A stretch of 35,371 nucleotides of DNA from Candidatus Yonathbacteria bacterium RIFCSPHIGHO2_02_FULL_44_14 (GTDB taxonomy: Bacteria; Patescibacteriota; Minisyncoccia; Phycocordibacterales; UBA1550). Position 1 is the stretch's first letter, and the number at the start of each line of letters is the position of its first letter. The notes under the pieces are model-generated. The model was not told where the DNA came from, ran no database searches, and was given only the letters and a program-made list of their open reading frames with translations. This document shows positions 1 to 8,800 of this stretch, in pieces. A program made the position numbers and the translations under genes. Location: the NCBI GenBank assembly GCA_001823535.1, contig MHUT01000004.1, positions 1 to 35,371 of the forward strand, given 5' to 3'.

Positions 1-1106
1 GATTGCGTCGCCAAAATCACTGATGCACTATTGCTACTTGCAACCGACCCACTACTAGACAATCCCGATGCAATAGCGTTATACACAGCGGAACCAACTG
101 CAAACACGCCATTACCAACAAATTTCCCGAGCGCCACCGTTGTGTCGTATGTCCATTTTGCAGTATCTACTGCGACTACATAGGTTTTTATCGCAATAGG
201 TATATCTTTTTTGAGAGTTAATATCGCAAAATCGATTATTGCATTTCTTCTAGCAGTAAGAGCAACTGTTCCTGTAGCCAAAACGGAGTCGACAGAATAG
301 ACAACAGGTTTTGTCACTTTTTCAAAAGCAGAAAGTGCTTTTGGTGGATTGATGCATGTGGTGTATTCGGAGCGTGTTGGGTCAACTGATAATTTACTCA
401 AGGATTGTTCTATCTCCTTTTTAATTTCCTCACCACGATATTCTAAATATATTTCACGAAATCCATGCCCTCGGCCATCGTCATCAGACTCTTTGTAATC
501 AATACTGTCATGCGCTGGCAAAAATGTTCCGGGGAGAGCCTTTCTTGCGCGATTAATAACAGTGTCCGTGCTAGATGTACGGTATATTCCACCTCCTGCT
601 ACATAACTTGCAGGTGTCGCAACACTATATACACCGATTGATTTAGTTGGAACATCGCCACTATCGGTAACAGCCTTGTAAAAATTGTTAGCATAGAAAT
701 TGCCCTGCGAGTGGGCAACAACAAGGACTTTCTGTGTTTTTACTTGCGTGCTTGCGGCGTTGAGGATTTTAAGAAAATCAGGATCCTGCATATCAACATC
801 TTCAAATGTTTTTTGAATGGCGACGTCGGTAAGGTCAAGTAAGCCGTGCGTGGGGTTGTAGAGGTACTTAACAGTTAACTTTTCACCTTTGTATATCAGT
901 GGCAACAGAAGCTCGACAGATTTCCTATTAGCTTCAGCGCCATCATCACCACCTGGAGTGCCTTCTTTTGTAAAAATTCCGTTAATTGTTTCAATGGTAT
1001 ATCCGCTCTTTAAACAAGCTGCACCGCTCACCTGAGCAAATGAAATCAGTGGAAATAAAAATACTGTAATAATTATTCCAAATTTTCTAAAGTACAGCTT
1101 TAACAT
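1..1106 (-). CDS. Secreted lipase-like alpha/beta hydrolase, C-terminus cut by window edge
   Basis: An open frame runs from an ATG at 1106 to the window start without a stop (368 codons seen). The first ~25 residues are a signal peptide: basic start, hydrophobic stretch, and a cut after a small residue near SFA. A strand followed by AHSQG (Ser about residue 133) is the nucleophile elbow of serine alpha/beta hydrolases. An Asp in the DTVIN segment (about 181) and a His in GRGHGF (about 214) lie where class-3-lipase-like enzymes keep their acid and base. The first elbow residue is Ala rather than the usual Gly. After about residue 240 the protein becomes a low-complexity Ala/Ser/Val-rich tail, perhaps a wall or membrane stalk. 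The ATG lies 2 nt after the stop of the upstream gene, so the two are almost certainly co-transcribed. The substrate is unknown; esterase or lipase-like activity outside the cell is inferred. Confidence 0.72.
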   Translation of the reverse strand, partial: MLKLYFRKFGIIITVFLFPLISFAQVSGAACLKSGYTIETINGIFTKEGTPGGDDGAEANRKSVELLLPLIYKGEKLTVKYLYNPTHGLLDLTDVAIQKTFEDVDMQDPDFLKILNAASTQVKTQKVLVVAHSQGNFYANNFYKAVTDSGDVPTKSIGVYSVATPASYVAGGGIYRTSSTDTVINRARKALPGTFLPAHDSIDYKESDDDGRGHGFREIYLEYRGEEIKKEIEQSLSKLSVDPTRSEYTTCINPPKALSAFEKVTKPVVYSVDSVLATGTVALTARRNAIIDFAILTLKKDIPIAIKTYVVAVDTAKWTYDTTVALGKFVGNGVFAVGSAVYNAIASGLSSSGSVASSNSASVILATQ

Positions 1107-1108
1107 AA

Positions 1109-1744
1109 TTAATTAGGAAGTGTAAATAAATCAATATCACAAACAACTTCATCAAGTGGTCCAAAACTTCTCAAGTTTTCGTAAAAATTACTTTTTGTGA
1201 ATTTTCTTTCTTTTGTATTGAACTGTTTACTTTCTATTGAACTAATATAATTCTCAATCTTTTTAACATCAGTCATGCTTCTCCCTGATTCTGGGGTTTC
1301 CCTTGGTACGAGAGCATCGGCAACACAAGAGTGTGCCCTATCCTCCTCCCTCACCACCTCCGTAACATTTACTGTATTCTCAAACGGCTGCGTCACCTCC
1401 ATCTGAAGCACCAGCGCATACTGCAAAAGCACCGCCCTCGTCTTTGCTGAATTTGGATATTCTTTAAAAATAGCGAGTTCCACGTCATCACGGATACCAT
1501 TTTTATTTGCATCAACACCAGCAACTGTTTTGTCTGCTTCTGCGCCCGGATCTGGTGGTAAATTTACCCCCATAACATCATCCATCGTGAGTTTGGTTGC
1601 GTGAATTTTCGCAACCTGCTCCTTTGTATTTTCATTTCTTAAGTAGAAAGGAAGACGCGCAACAAGAAGTACCACAAACACCACCATCACCCACTTCAAA
1701 ATCCTAGCGCCCTTTTTTACTATTTTTTTTGTATTTGTATCCAT
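1109..1744 (-). CDS. Membrane-anchored hypothetical protein with an EF-hand-like calcium loop
   Basis: A 211-residue protein with a basic N-terminus and one transmembrane helix at about residues 15-34, placing the rest outside the membrane. Residues 78-89 (DANKNGIRDDVE) match the EF-hand/dockerin calcium-loop pattern: Asp, Asn, Asn, Gly, Asp and Glu at positions 1, 3, 5, 6, 9 and 12. A Cys pair in the last 75 residues could form a disulfide. I do not recognise a named family. It is followed after 2 nt by the lipase-like hydrolase gene, so a role with that secreted enzyme (partner, inhibitor or tether) is possible but only inferred from context. A RAYT transposon unit separates it from the O-antigen-ligase-like gene upstream. 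Confidence 0.7.
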   Translation of the reverse strand: MDTNTKKIVKKGARILKWVMVVFVVLLVARLPFYLRNENTKEQVAKIHATKLTMDDVMGVNLPPDPGAEADKTVAGVDANKNGIRDDVELAIFKEYPNSAKTRAVLLQYALVLQMEVTQPFENTVNVTEVVREEDRAHSCVADALVPRETPESGRSMTDVKKIENYISSIESKQFNTKERKFTKSNFYENLRSFGPLDEVVCDIDLFTLPN

Positions 1745-1793
1745 ATAATTCCACTAATTCTACCAACCACCCCCACAATTCCCTAATTCCCCT

Positions 1794-1802
1794 TGTGGAT
1801 AA
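1794..1802 (-). other. DnaA-box-like 9-mer
   Basis: The reverse strand reads TTATCCACA, a perfect match to the consensus DnaA box. It sits alone next to the palindrome at 1805. The same word occurs once more at 9760-9768. A single box with no dnaA or dnaN nearby is weak evidence for function. Confidence 0.2.
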
Positions 1803-1804
1803 CT

Positions 1805-1848
1805 CCCAAAAAGCTCCGGCCTTTTTAAAAAGGCCGGAGCTTTTTGGG
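1805..1848. repeat. Perfect 44-bp palindrome at the 3' edge of the RAYT gene (family A, copy 1)
   Basis: Two perfect 22-bp arms meet with no spacer. Each arm has CCCAAAAAG outside, a CTCCGGCC core and a T-run. The palindrome ends at 1848 and the RAYT stop codon starts at 1849. The GC-rich stem with flanking A and T runs would also act as an intrinsic terminator in both directions. Related copies lie at 2541-2586 and 5574-5621. Confidence 0.85.
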
Positions 1849-2517
1849 CTACTTCTCTTCAAACCCTAGCCAATCATTCACAAAATTATTGAAGTCGTTT
1901 GCTGTTGTAAAATATTCTGGAGCAGCTTCACGGTTAAGAATCTTTGACTCAAGACGAGTGCTCCCATTCCAATCAAGAAAGCTTGAATGCACATAATCAC
2001 TCAAATAACCCTCTGCGGCAACTCGGTCTTGAATACCACTTTCCTTCCACAGTGGGTCAATAAGTTTAACTGGATTCAAGTGAATATATGCAAAAAGGTA
2101 CTTTAGATACTCATCATTATCAGCGTGCTTTGCTTTAAACCGACTTTCAAATAGTGTACCTGTGCGTTTATTTTTACTATTAAAATACATCGAATATCCC
2201 GTTGATAGTTTCTGCATAAATTTCTGAATACCACATTCAGATTTTTCCCGTACCAAAAGATGGAAATGGTTTGGCATAAGGCAGTAAGCGATAATATATA
2301 CCAAGGTTTCACCTCTTTCAACGGCAAAAAGTTCAGAAAAGGTCCGGCCTTTTTGGAAATGATCGGCTATATTTACTGGATCCATACTATTGCAGGCATA
2401 CAAAAGAGCGATGAATCGCTTGTAATCATGCGGTTCCATAAAAATGGTGCGTTTATCTGTTCCACGATTGTAAATGTGGTAGTATTCGCCGATTGATAAT
2501 TGTACTTTTCTTCGCAT
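1849..2517 (-). CDS. REP-associated tyrosine transposase (RAYT, Y1/HUH family)
   Basis: A 222-residue HUH single-strand endonuclease of the IS200-like Y1 family. It shows the family opening YYHIYNRG (about residues 12-19), the HUH metal motif HFH (84-86, in MPNHFHLL), and a catalytic Tyr in GYSMYFN (about 108). The following RTGTLFESRFK and YIHLNPVK segments are typical of RAYTs, which cut and join single-stranded palindromic DNA. I chose the ATG at 2517 because homologues start just before this motif and because a perfect TATAAT lies at 2524-2529, making a leaderless transcript likely. An in-frame ATG at 2535 would add six residues. All catalytic residues are present and there is no frameshift, so it may be active. 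Palindromes abut it at 1848 and just upstream at 2541. Confidence 0.9.
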   Translation of the reverse strand: MRRKVQLSIGEYYHIYNRGTDKRTIFMEPHDYKRFIALLYACNSMDPVNIADHFQKGRTFSELFAVERGETLVYIIAYCLMPNHFHLLVREKSECGIQKFMQKLSTGYSMYFNSKNKRTGTLFESRFKAKHADNDEYLKYLFAYIHLNPVKLIDPLWKESGIQDRVAAEGYLSDYVHSSFLDWNGSTRLESKILNREAAPEYFTTANDFNNFVNDWLGFEEK

Positions 2518-2523
2518 ACAAGA

Positions 2524-2529
2524 ATTATA
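2524..2529 (-). promoter_or_regulatory. Perfect -10 box immediately upstream of the RAYT start
   Basis: The reverse strand reads TATAAT, 6 nt before the ATG at 2517. No good -35 is visible; the region at that distance is the palindrome 2541-2586. Transcription would begin at or within a few bases of the ATG, predicting a leaderless mRNA. Confidence 0.4.
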
Positions 2530-2540
2530 CACCATGTGTA

Positions 2541-2586
2541 CCCCAAAAATCTCCGGCCTTTTTAAGAAGGCCGGAGCTTTTTGGGG
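2541..2586. repeat. Imperfect 46-bp palindrome abutting a stop codon (family A, copy 2)
   Basis: Arms CCCCAAAAA-CTCCGGCCTT and GGCCGGAG-TTTTTGGGG pair with few mismatches. It ends at 2586 and the TAA of the O-antigen-ligase-like gene begins at 2587. It is probably also that gene's transcription terminator, and it forms the upstream border of the RAYT unit. Confidence 0.8.
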
Positions 2587-4830
2587 TTAGCGCTGGTAGG
2601 AATTTAAAATTTTACTCGTGAGGTCAGGTTCTTTGTCGAGGAATTTGGGGTTGATGTTGTTCACCTTGTTGAGTGCTTCAACCGCTTCATCGACTTTTCC
2701 ATTCATGTAGTAAATCTTCGCTAAATCTACCATCGCATCAAGATTGCCAGGATTGGAGTCCGAAAGATCCTTGAAATACCGCTCTGCGTGCTTGTAATCA
2801 TTGGTTCTAATGAGATACGTAACAGCCCTCTTTGCAACCCCAGGGTCTGGCAAGTAGACTGCATCCCCTCTCTTGAAATACTCCGCTGCCAACCGTTTCT
2901 CACCAGCCTTCTCTGCAACATTTGCAACGATAAACTGCGCTTCTGCATAATGTGGCACAAGGTCGGCATAGCTTTTCAGTACACCAAGCGCTTTTGCGTT
3001 TGCCTCTGTTTTTTGAGCTGTGGTACCCCCCTGAAGCTCGCCTAAATACACATTCGCAAGTATATAATACGCCTGAGGGCGCATCGGGCTAAGCTCAATC
3101 GCTTTCTCCATCAAATCAATGATTTTATTTTTGTCATACGGGGTGCCTTCCGGACGACCTTCGACAACATGCCCCCAATATATATACAAACGGGTATTCC
3201 ATGGGTATTTCTCTATAAGGCGACCGAGGAACGCTTCTGAAAATTCATAACTTTCTTTCAAGTCTTTCTGTGAAATCTTTCCGTATTCAAGCTTGTTTTT
3301 GTACATATCATACACCTGGTATCCGTATCCCATATCACCAAAAGTACCATAGGAAAGCCCTCGATTGAGCGCAGCAGTAGAACGAGGGATATCTACGATC
3401 TGATACATATACCCCTCAGCAAGGGCTGTATTTGCGCGAATAGGGAGATAATTTGCCCAATATCCAGAAATTACCACACCAGAAGCAAAAACGACGGAGA
3501 GGACCTTGCCCCATAGTGGTATTTCTTGAGTTGTAACATTTCGACGGACAGACACTTTCTCCTCCCCTTTCGACAAAAATACAATAAATGCAAAAAGTGC
3601 CCAGAATAAGAAGCTGCTACTTATGGTATCGAATACAAAAAAGTTTTGTATTGAATAAACAAGAAGAAGCGCGCTCAAAAGGAGCGCCGTCTCTTGATCT
3701 CGCGTGCGATACTGCCAAAGCGCGTAAAACATGAAGCCAAGCAATGCAAGATAGACCCCGAGTCCGACGATGCCGCCGTGTATCAGCTCGTCAATATACA
3801 CGTTGTGCGAACGGTCAAACCACTCTTCTCCAATCTTTTGCGGATCATAAAACTTGTTGTACACATACTCGAAATTTTCAAAACCATAGCCAATAACTGG
3901 TCTTTCAGCGGATGCTTCCAACGATTTCCCCCACACAAACAAACGACTCTGTGTCGTAGGATCCACAGCGGAAATACTTGCCACACGCGAAAGCATGGGG
4001 ATATTGGCAGATGCAATCTCGTGACGATAGGCATAAAAAAGCGCCCCGGAAACAACGATGAGCAAAATGCCTCCGGCGGCCCACATTCTTTTTGTTCTTT
4101 CGCGAGTAGTAACCGCCCATACCGCAAAGAGCGTTGCTGCCGCTGCAAAAATCGCCACGAAAATACCGCGCGTCTGCGACCAAATAATTGCAAACGCGTG
4201 AATAAATAAGGCGAACCACCAAAAATACCTTACAAACACTGACCGCGACTTGCGCGCAAGATCAAATACAAAGAAAGCGGTAATGGCAAGATAGCTCGCA
4301 AGGAATGCAGGATTTCCAATCGTTCCCTTTACGCGTGGGTCTGCCTTGTCCAAAAACCATGCGATTCCAAAATGCTGTCCGACCGCATAGAGCGCGACGA
4401 GAGACCCGATGACAGCATTTGCCGTAAAGAAAAGCTTCCAGTCTTTTTCTCGGAAAACAATGAGCAGTAAATAGCAATATGCGACCACGTGCGTAAGGGT
4501 AAACAAGCCGTCCATACGCTCAAATGTTGACCAAAAACTATGATAAAAATCAATTCCGAACACCGACGACACATAACTCATACCCAAAAACAGAGCGGGG
4601 AGCCATGTGATTTTATTTTTAAAAAATGAAAGATCGATGCCATCTATGCGATAAATTGCATATACCGCAAGAAATGCCACAGAAAACTCAACAAGCGTTC
4701 TGAAATACACAACCTTTGGGACAATAAACGGGTAATAAATGCCGCTCACATAGAGGAGTGGCGTTAGGGCCGTTGCGACGAGCACCCATCGTAAGGTATT
4801 CCATAATATTGCGAGATTCTTGGGTGACAT
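2587..4830 (-). CDS. O-antigen ligase / Wzy-like polytopic membrane protein with C-terminal TPRs
   Basis: A 747-residue protein. Residues 1-460 contain about a dozen hydrophobic helices. Residues 480-747 are soluble TPR-like helical repeats (for example AYYILANVYLGEL and AMVDLAKIYYMNGKVDEAVEAL). The family signature is clear: an Arg in WSQTRG (about 221) before a helix, and a large extracellular loop ending in DRSHNVYIDELIHGGIVG (about 339-356), where the His of the RSHN motif matches the essential His of WaaL/Wzy enzymes. Such proteins join or polymerise lipid-linked glycans, or glycosylate surface proteins, on the outer face of the membrane. The gene follows a TPR membrane protein by 12 bp and a palindrome abuts its stop. 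It could glycosylate the S-layer-like protein encoded next door, as O-oligosaccharyltransferases of this fold do; that is inference. Confidence 0.85.
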   Translation of the reverse strand: MSPKNLAILWNTLRWVLVATALTPLLYVSGIYYPFIVPKVVYFRTLVEFSVAFLAVYAIYRIDGIDLSFFKNKITWLPALFLGMSYVSSVFGIDFYHSFWSTFERMDGLFTLTHVVAYCYLLLIVFREKDWKLFFTANAVIGSLVALYAVGQHFGIAWFLDKADPRVKGTIGNPAFLASYLAITAFFVFDLARKSRSVFVRYFWWFALFIHAFAIIWSQTRGIFVAIFAAAATLFAVWAVTTRERTKRMWAAGGILLIVVSGALFYAYRHEIASANIPMLSRVASISAVDPTTQSRLFVWGKSLEASAERPVIGYGFENFEYVYNKFYDPQKIGEEWFDRSHNVYIDELIHGGIVGLGVYLALLGFMFYALWQYRTRDQETALLLSALLLVYSIQNFFVFDTISSSFLFWALFAFIVFLSKGEEKVSVRRNVTTQEIPLWGKVLSVVFASGVVISGYWANYLPIRANTALAEGYMYQIVDIPRSTAALNRGLSYGTFGDMGYGYQVYDMYKNKLEYGKISQKDLKESYEFSEAFLGRLIEKYPWNTRLYIYWGHVVEGRPEGTPYDKNKIIDLMEKAIELSPMRPQAYYILANVYLGELQGGTTAQKTEANAKALGVLKSYADLVPHYAEAQFIVANVAEKAGEKRLAAEYFKRGDAVYLPDPGVAKRAVTYLIRTNDYKHAERYFKDLSDSNPGNLDAMVDLAKIYYMNGKVDEAVEALNKVNNINPKFLDKEPDLTSKILNSYQR

Positions 4831-4842
4831 GATCTTCTTGTT

Positions 4843-5532
4843 TTATTTTGCCAACTTCTTCAATTGCGACACTTTTCTTTCAACAGCGGTGTTCGGATCG
4901 CGCGCAAAAACTTCTTCCCATGCAGAAAGCGAATCACTGTAACGATTTTCACCCTCAAGCCACTGTCCGTATTCCTTGAGAAGATTGATGTTGCGGTCAG
5001 TGCTATTGAGCGCCTTTACAAAAGTATCATCAATCGTCAAAGCCTCTTTGTTATGCCTTTTGTAAAATTCAATAAGAACAAGGTGGTTTTGAGCGATATG
5101 AGGTTGTGTTTCGATGCCTTTTTTAAATGCCTGTTCTGCTGCATCAATGGCAGTGGTAGATTCAAAAAGGGTTCCCATTGTCTGATAAGTAATGGAATTG
5201 ATAGGATCTATTTTCTCAGCACGAAGAAGGTACTCGTATGCCTCCTTACCTTGCCCGATATGCATATATTCTTGCGCAATAGAAACTGCGATGTCATATT
5301 TTTCTTCAGTTGATCCTCCTACTCTGCCTTGAAAGGTCTTAATATTAGCCTGCGCCTTTGCGATTTGCTCTGGCGTTGTATAAAACCCCTTATATTGCCA
5401 CTCTCTTGGAAGAAGATTTGATTCAATCGCAAAAAAAGTGACAGTAGACTTGTTCCCCAGGAAAAACAACGCGTCACCAGCAATAACAGCAACAAGGACG
5501 GCAATCGAACCCCATTTCAAATACGTATTCAT
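4843..5532 (-). CDS. Membrane-anchored TPR protein
   Basis: A 229-residue protein with one N-terminal transmembrane helix (about 7-26) and then TPR-type helical pairs. Recognisable repeats include the stretch with AQEYMHIGQGKEAYEYLLRAEKIDP, then ITYQTMGTLFESTTAIDAAEQAF, and a third near residues 190-220. TPRs bind protein partners, so it probably docks other proteins at the membrane surface. It lies 12 bp upstream of the O-antigen-ligase-like gene, itself TPR-tailed, which suggests one complex. A -10-like TATAGT on its strand at 5542-5547 is 9 bp before the ATG. No specific family name is supported. Confidence 0.8.
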   Translation of the reverse strand: MNTYLKWGSIAVLVAVIAGDALFFLGNKSTVTFFAIESNLLPREWQYKGFYTTPEQIAKAQANIKTFQGRVGGSTEEKYDIAVSIAQEYMHIGQGKEAYEYLLRAEKIDPINSITYQTMGTLFESTTAIDAAEQAFKKGIETQPHIAQNHLVLIEFYKRHNKEALTIDDTFVKALNSTDRNINLLKEYGQWLEGENRYSDSLSAWEEVFARDPNTAVERKVSQLKKLAK

Positions 5533-5541
5533 AATATATCT

Positions 5542-5547
5542 ACTATA
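5542..5547 (-). promoter_or_regulatory. -10-like hexamer just upstream of the TPR gene
   Basis: The reverse strand reads TATAGT, 9 bp before the ATG at 5532. No convincing -35 is seen. It would give a very short or absent leader, like several other genes in this window. Confidence 0.3.
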
Positions 5548-5573
5548 TCACGAGGAAAACACTTTTCATACCA

Positions 5574-5621
5574 TTCCCAAAAAGGTCCGGCCTTTTTAAA
5601 AAGGCCGGACCTTTTTGGGAA
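5574..5621. repeat. Perfect 48-bp palindrome (family A, copy 3)
   Basis: Two perfect 24-bp arms without spacer, carrying AAAAAGGTCCGGCC and its complement. The stem differs from copies 1 and 2 in the outer stem bases (GGTCCGG against GCTCCGG) but keeps symmetry on both arms, as expected if the fold is selected. It lies upstream of the TPR gene and downstream of the S-layer-like gene. Confidence 0.85.
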
Positions 5622-5660
5622 TCCTGGATGGGAAGGGCGGTCCTTCCTGGGTATTCAAAC

Positions 5661-5697
5661 AAAAAACCCCCGAATCCTTGCGGAAGCGGGGGTTTTT
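5661..5697. terminator. Bidirectional intrinsic terminator
   Basis: AAAAAACCCCCG and CGGGGGTTTTT flank a 14-nt loop. On the minus strand this gives a GC-rich stem followed by a T-run, about 105 bp after the S-layer-like gene's stop. Between this terminator and that stop (5698-5803) I see no gene. Confidence 0.75.
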
Positions 5698-5803
5698 GCT
5701 GAATTGAGGATAATTCGATGAATTTGCCAGATTCGAGATATTTCTCTGAATCAGTGGATTAACTCATATTGAATCTATTCTCTTTTCTATAAACTAACCT
5801 AGA

Positions 5804-8800
5804 TTAGTAGGTGTAGCTGTAAGCGTCCGAACTGAGATCCTTGAGCAAGTAGCCACCAATCCAGTCAGTAGTAATCGTTGTGTGGCTTGTAGCCGAACGA
5901 TCTGACCAAACAAAGTTAGCTCCATGAGCAAGTGATGATGCATTTGCAGAACCTGCTGCAGTTGTATCATCAGTGATGCTGAATACTGCGCTGTCGCCAG
6001 AGGCATTCCATCCTGTAACAGTACCAGTGATCTCGTAGGTCTTTGAAGAACCTGCGCCAATCTGCTGGATATCGTCAGTGAGTGTAGTACCGATGGTGAA
6101 TGCTACAAGACCTGCAGTTGTTGCATTTGCAGCAGTGGTGTTCAAGTCTGTTGAACTGCCAGCTTCACGGATGTGCATATCAGCGATGGTTACGCTCGTG
6201 GTTGCTACCGTAAGCGTAATCTTCTTGAATTCTACCGATGAAGCTGTGTCCGCGGTAAGGCTGAACTTGTAGAGAGCCTGTCCTGTCGTAGGAACCGAGG
6301 TAAGACCTGAGGTTACGCGTGCGAATGTAGGAACAGTCTTTCTAACGTAGAACGTACCATTGTTACCCGAAGCAGCAGTTACGTCAGCTGATCCGATCGT
6401 TGTAGCGGTCGTGCCTGCTGAGTTCTTTTGCTGGTATCCTTCGTTGTAATCAATAGTTACTGTAATAGCAGCACCTGATGTTGCGCCTGACGCAATCGTA
6501 GGAATATCTACGTATACATCGAGGAGCGCATCTGTACCTGTGCTTGGAACATACATCGTCAAACCATCAAAGGTTGCCGTTGCATTTGATTCCGAGCCAG
6601 TAGTAAGAGGCTGTGATACAGTCTGCTCTACACCTGCTGCGTTCTTGTACTTAAGCGTAATGCCAGTAGTCGAAGTTGCCGCGTTGTTTGAAACCTTGAT
6701 CTTCAATTTTTCAATTGTGTAGGAATCATTAGCTGCGGTAAATACGAACTGTCCAACCTTTACGTTTGTAGAACCAGCAATTACGTTTGCAGAAGTTGGG
6801 TTATTTGCAGCAACTGCAAGGGTAAGTGAACCGTTTCCAACCGTAATGGTCTGAAGAGTTACGTTCGATGCTGTTACTGATGTACCCAACGTGCCGGTAC
6901 CTGTTGCTGCGGCTCCCGCTGCAATTGTACCTGCGTTTGCTGCAGTCAAGATATCAGCGTAGATATCAATCGTCTTGGTCTGTGATGCTGCGAGAGCAAG
7001 GTTAACACCAAAAGCGTTTGTTGGAGCTCCAGGTGTCGTCTTTACAGTACCAATTTGCGCGCCTGTTGCTGCATCCTTGAGTGTAAGGTTTGTGAGAGAT
7101 GCTGCGTTTGCTGTTGAAAGTGCAATGGTGAGAGTATCAACATTAACACCCTCTGATGAACCTGCTGAAAGCACGAACGAACCAATCTTTGCATTGTTAC
7201 GTCCTGCAACCATTGTCTGGTTACCGTAACCAGAGTACTTAGTTGTAGTAAGTGTTGATGCTGCAACGGTAATCGTGTTTGCGGCAACCGCTGTTGCTGG
7301 AACTGTCAACGTGTTAAGTGATGACATTCCCTGTGCATTACCGGATGTACCGACTGCAACTGTAACCAAGATGGTTTCTGTTGCAGAAAGGTTAGTACCA
7401 GTTGATGTCTTTGCGTCTGCATAGATGTCAATGATACCAGTCGTTCCTGCGTTCACAATGAGTGATGAACCGAAAGTAAAGTTAACTGAAGCGCCTTCTG
7501 AGAGGTCCTTTGTAGAACCTACCTGTACGCCATTGAAGAATACTTTACCATTGTCGAGACCACCATTGTGAATTGACGTGTCAGCCTGAACGTTCAAGTT
7601 TTCAATCTTGATGTTCTCACCTGCTGCACGGAACTCAAAACTTCCGAGTTTCACATTGGACGAAGCAACGGCGATGTCGCTTGAAGGTGACGATGCCGCT
7701 TTGGTTACTGAAAGTGAACCTGCGGTAATCGTTGCCGATGTTGCGCTGCGAGCTGCGAATGTTCCTGTTGAAGAAGTATCGTTACCAGTAGCCAATACTG
7801 CCTGATTGAGGTCAGAATCAACTGCAGTAACATCACTTGCCTGACGAAGTGACATTGCGAAGGTACGTGTTGAGCCACCAGTGATGTCTGCAACTACCTT
7901 AATAATGCGTCCTCCTGTTGCGAGTGACTTTGGTGCTGCTGAAAGATCAAACGTTACATAACCGTTTGAATCAAGATTTGCAACAGTTGAAAGAAGTGAT
8001 CCGTCTACATAGAGGCGGAAGTTCTTGATGTCGCTCGTATTGATCGAACCAACGTTACGAAGTGACAACGCCTTAAGATTAAGAGCGTGTGTACCTACAG
8101 TAACAGTGTTCTGCCATACAGTGTAGTCGTTCTGTGGGTCTACTGATGTTGCAGTAGGTGTTGTTGCTGTGCTGAATGCAAGAGTTCCAAGTGTTGCGGA
8201 TGCGATATTCAAGTATCCACCGTTAACTGGAAGTGTTGTCGTAAGTGTACCTGTTGAAGTTACGCTTGTGAGTGACACACCAACAATCTGACCTGCAGAT
8301 GTGCTCAAGATGTCGCCGAGAACCTTTATGGTCTTCGATGAACCTGCAGCAATCGTGAAGATACCTGTTGAAGAGTTGAAAGTAGCTTTACCACTCGAAA
8401 CTGATGTCGAGTCGGTTAAGCGATTTGCTCCATCGTAGAGGTATACGTTTACGAGTGTGTCATCGTTTGAAACGCCAGTGCGGTTCAAAGTGATGCTGGT
8501 AACCTTCACTTCACTTCCCGAGTTGTTCGAGAAGGTGAGGTGTGCAAGGTCGCCAAGAGCCTGTCCTGCAACCAACGCGCCACTCATTGGAGAGTCTGAT
8601 GCGAGGGTTACGTTGAAGCCTGCGCCTGTAGCTACTCCAGTTGTTGTAGTAGTTGTTGAAGCGTCACATTTCTGACCTGTCGTTGGGCTAAAGCCAACAA
8701 CTGAAGTACAACCAGGAACCGTACTTATTGTTGCGCCTGTAGCACACGACTGACCTGTGGTTGAGCTAAAGCCAACGAGTGAGGTACAACCAGGAACCAT

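Larger units (their letters stand above)
1805..2586 (-). mobile_element. RAYT transposase gene bracketed by REP-like palindromes
   Basis: The 782-bp unit consists of palindrome 1805-1848, the Y1 transposase gene, and palindrome 2541-2586. Both palindromes carry the CTCCGGCC/GGCCGGAG stem. The unit sits exactly between the stop of the O-antigen-ligase-like gene (2587) and the next gene of the same strand. RAYTs are known to be domesticated IS200/IS605-type HUH transposases linked to dispersed REP palindromes. That these palindromes are this enzyme's substrates is an inference. Confidence 0.6.

Noticed and set aside
2260-2496. Open frames on the plus strand across the RAYT gene
   Set aside because: They overlap a clearly conserved transposase on the other strand and have no recognisable domain or start signal.
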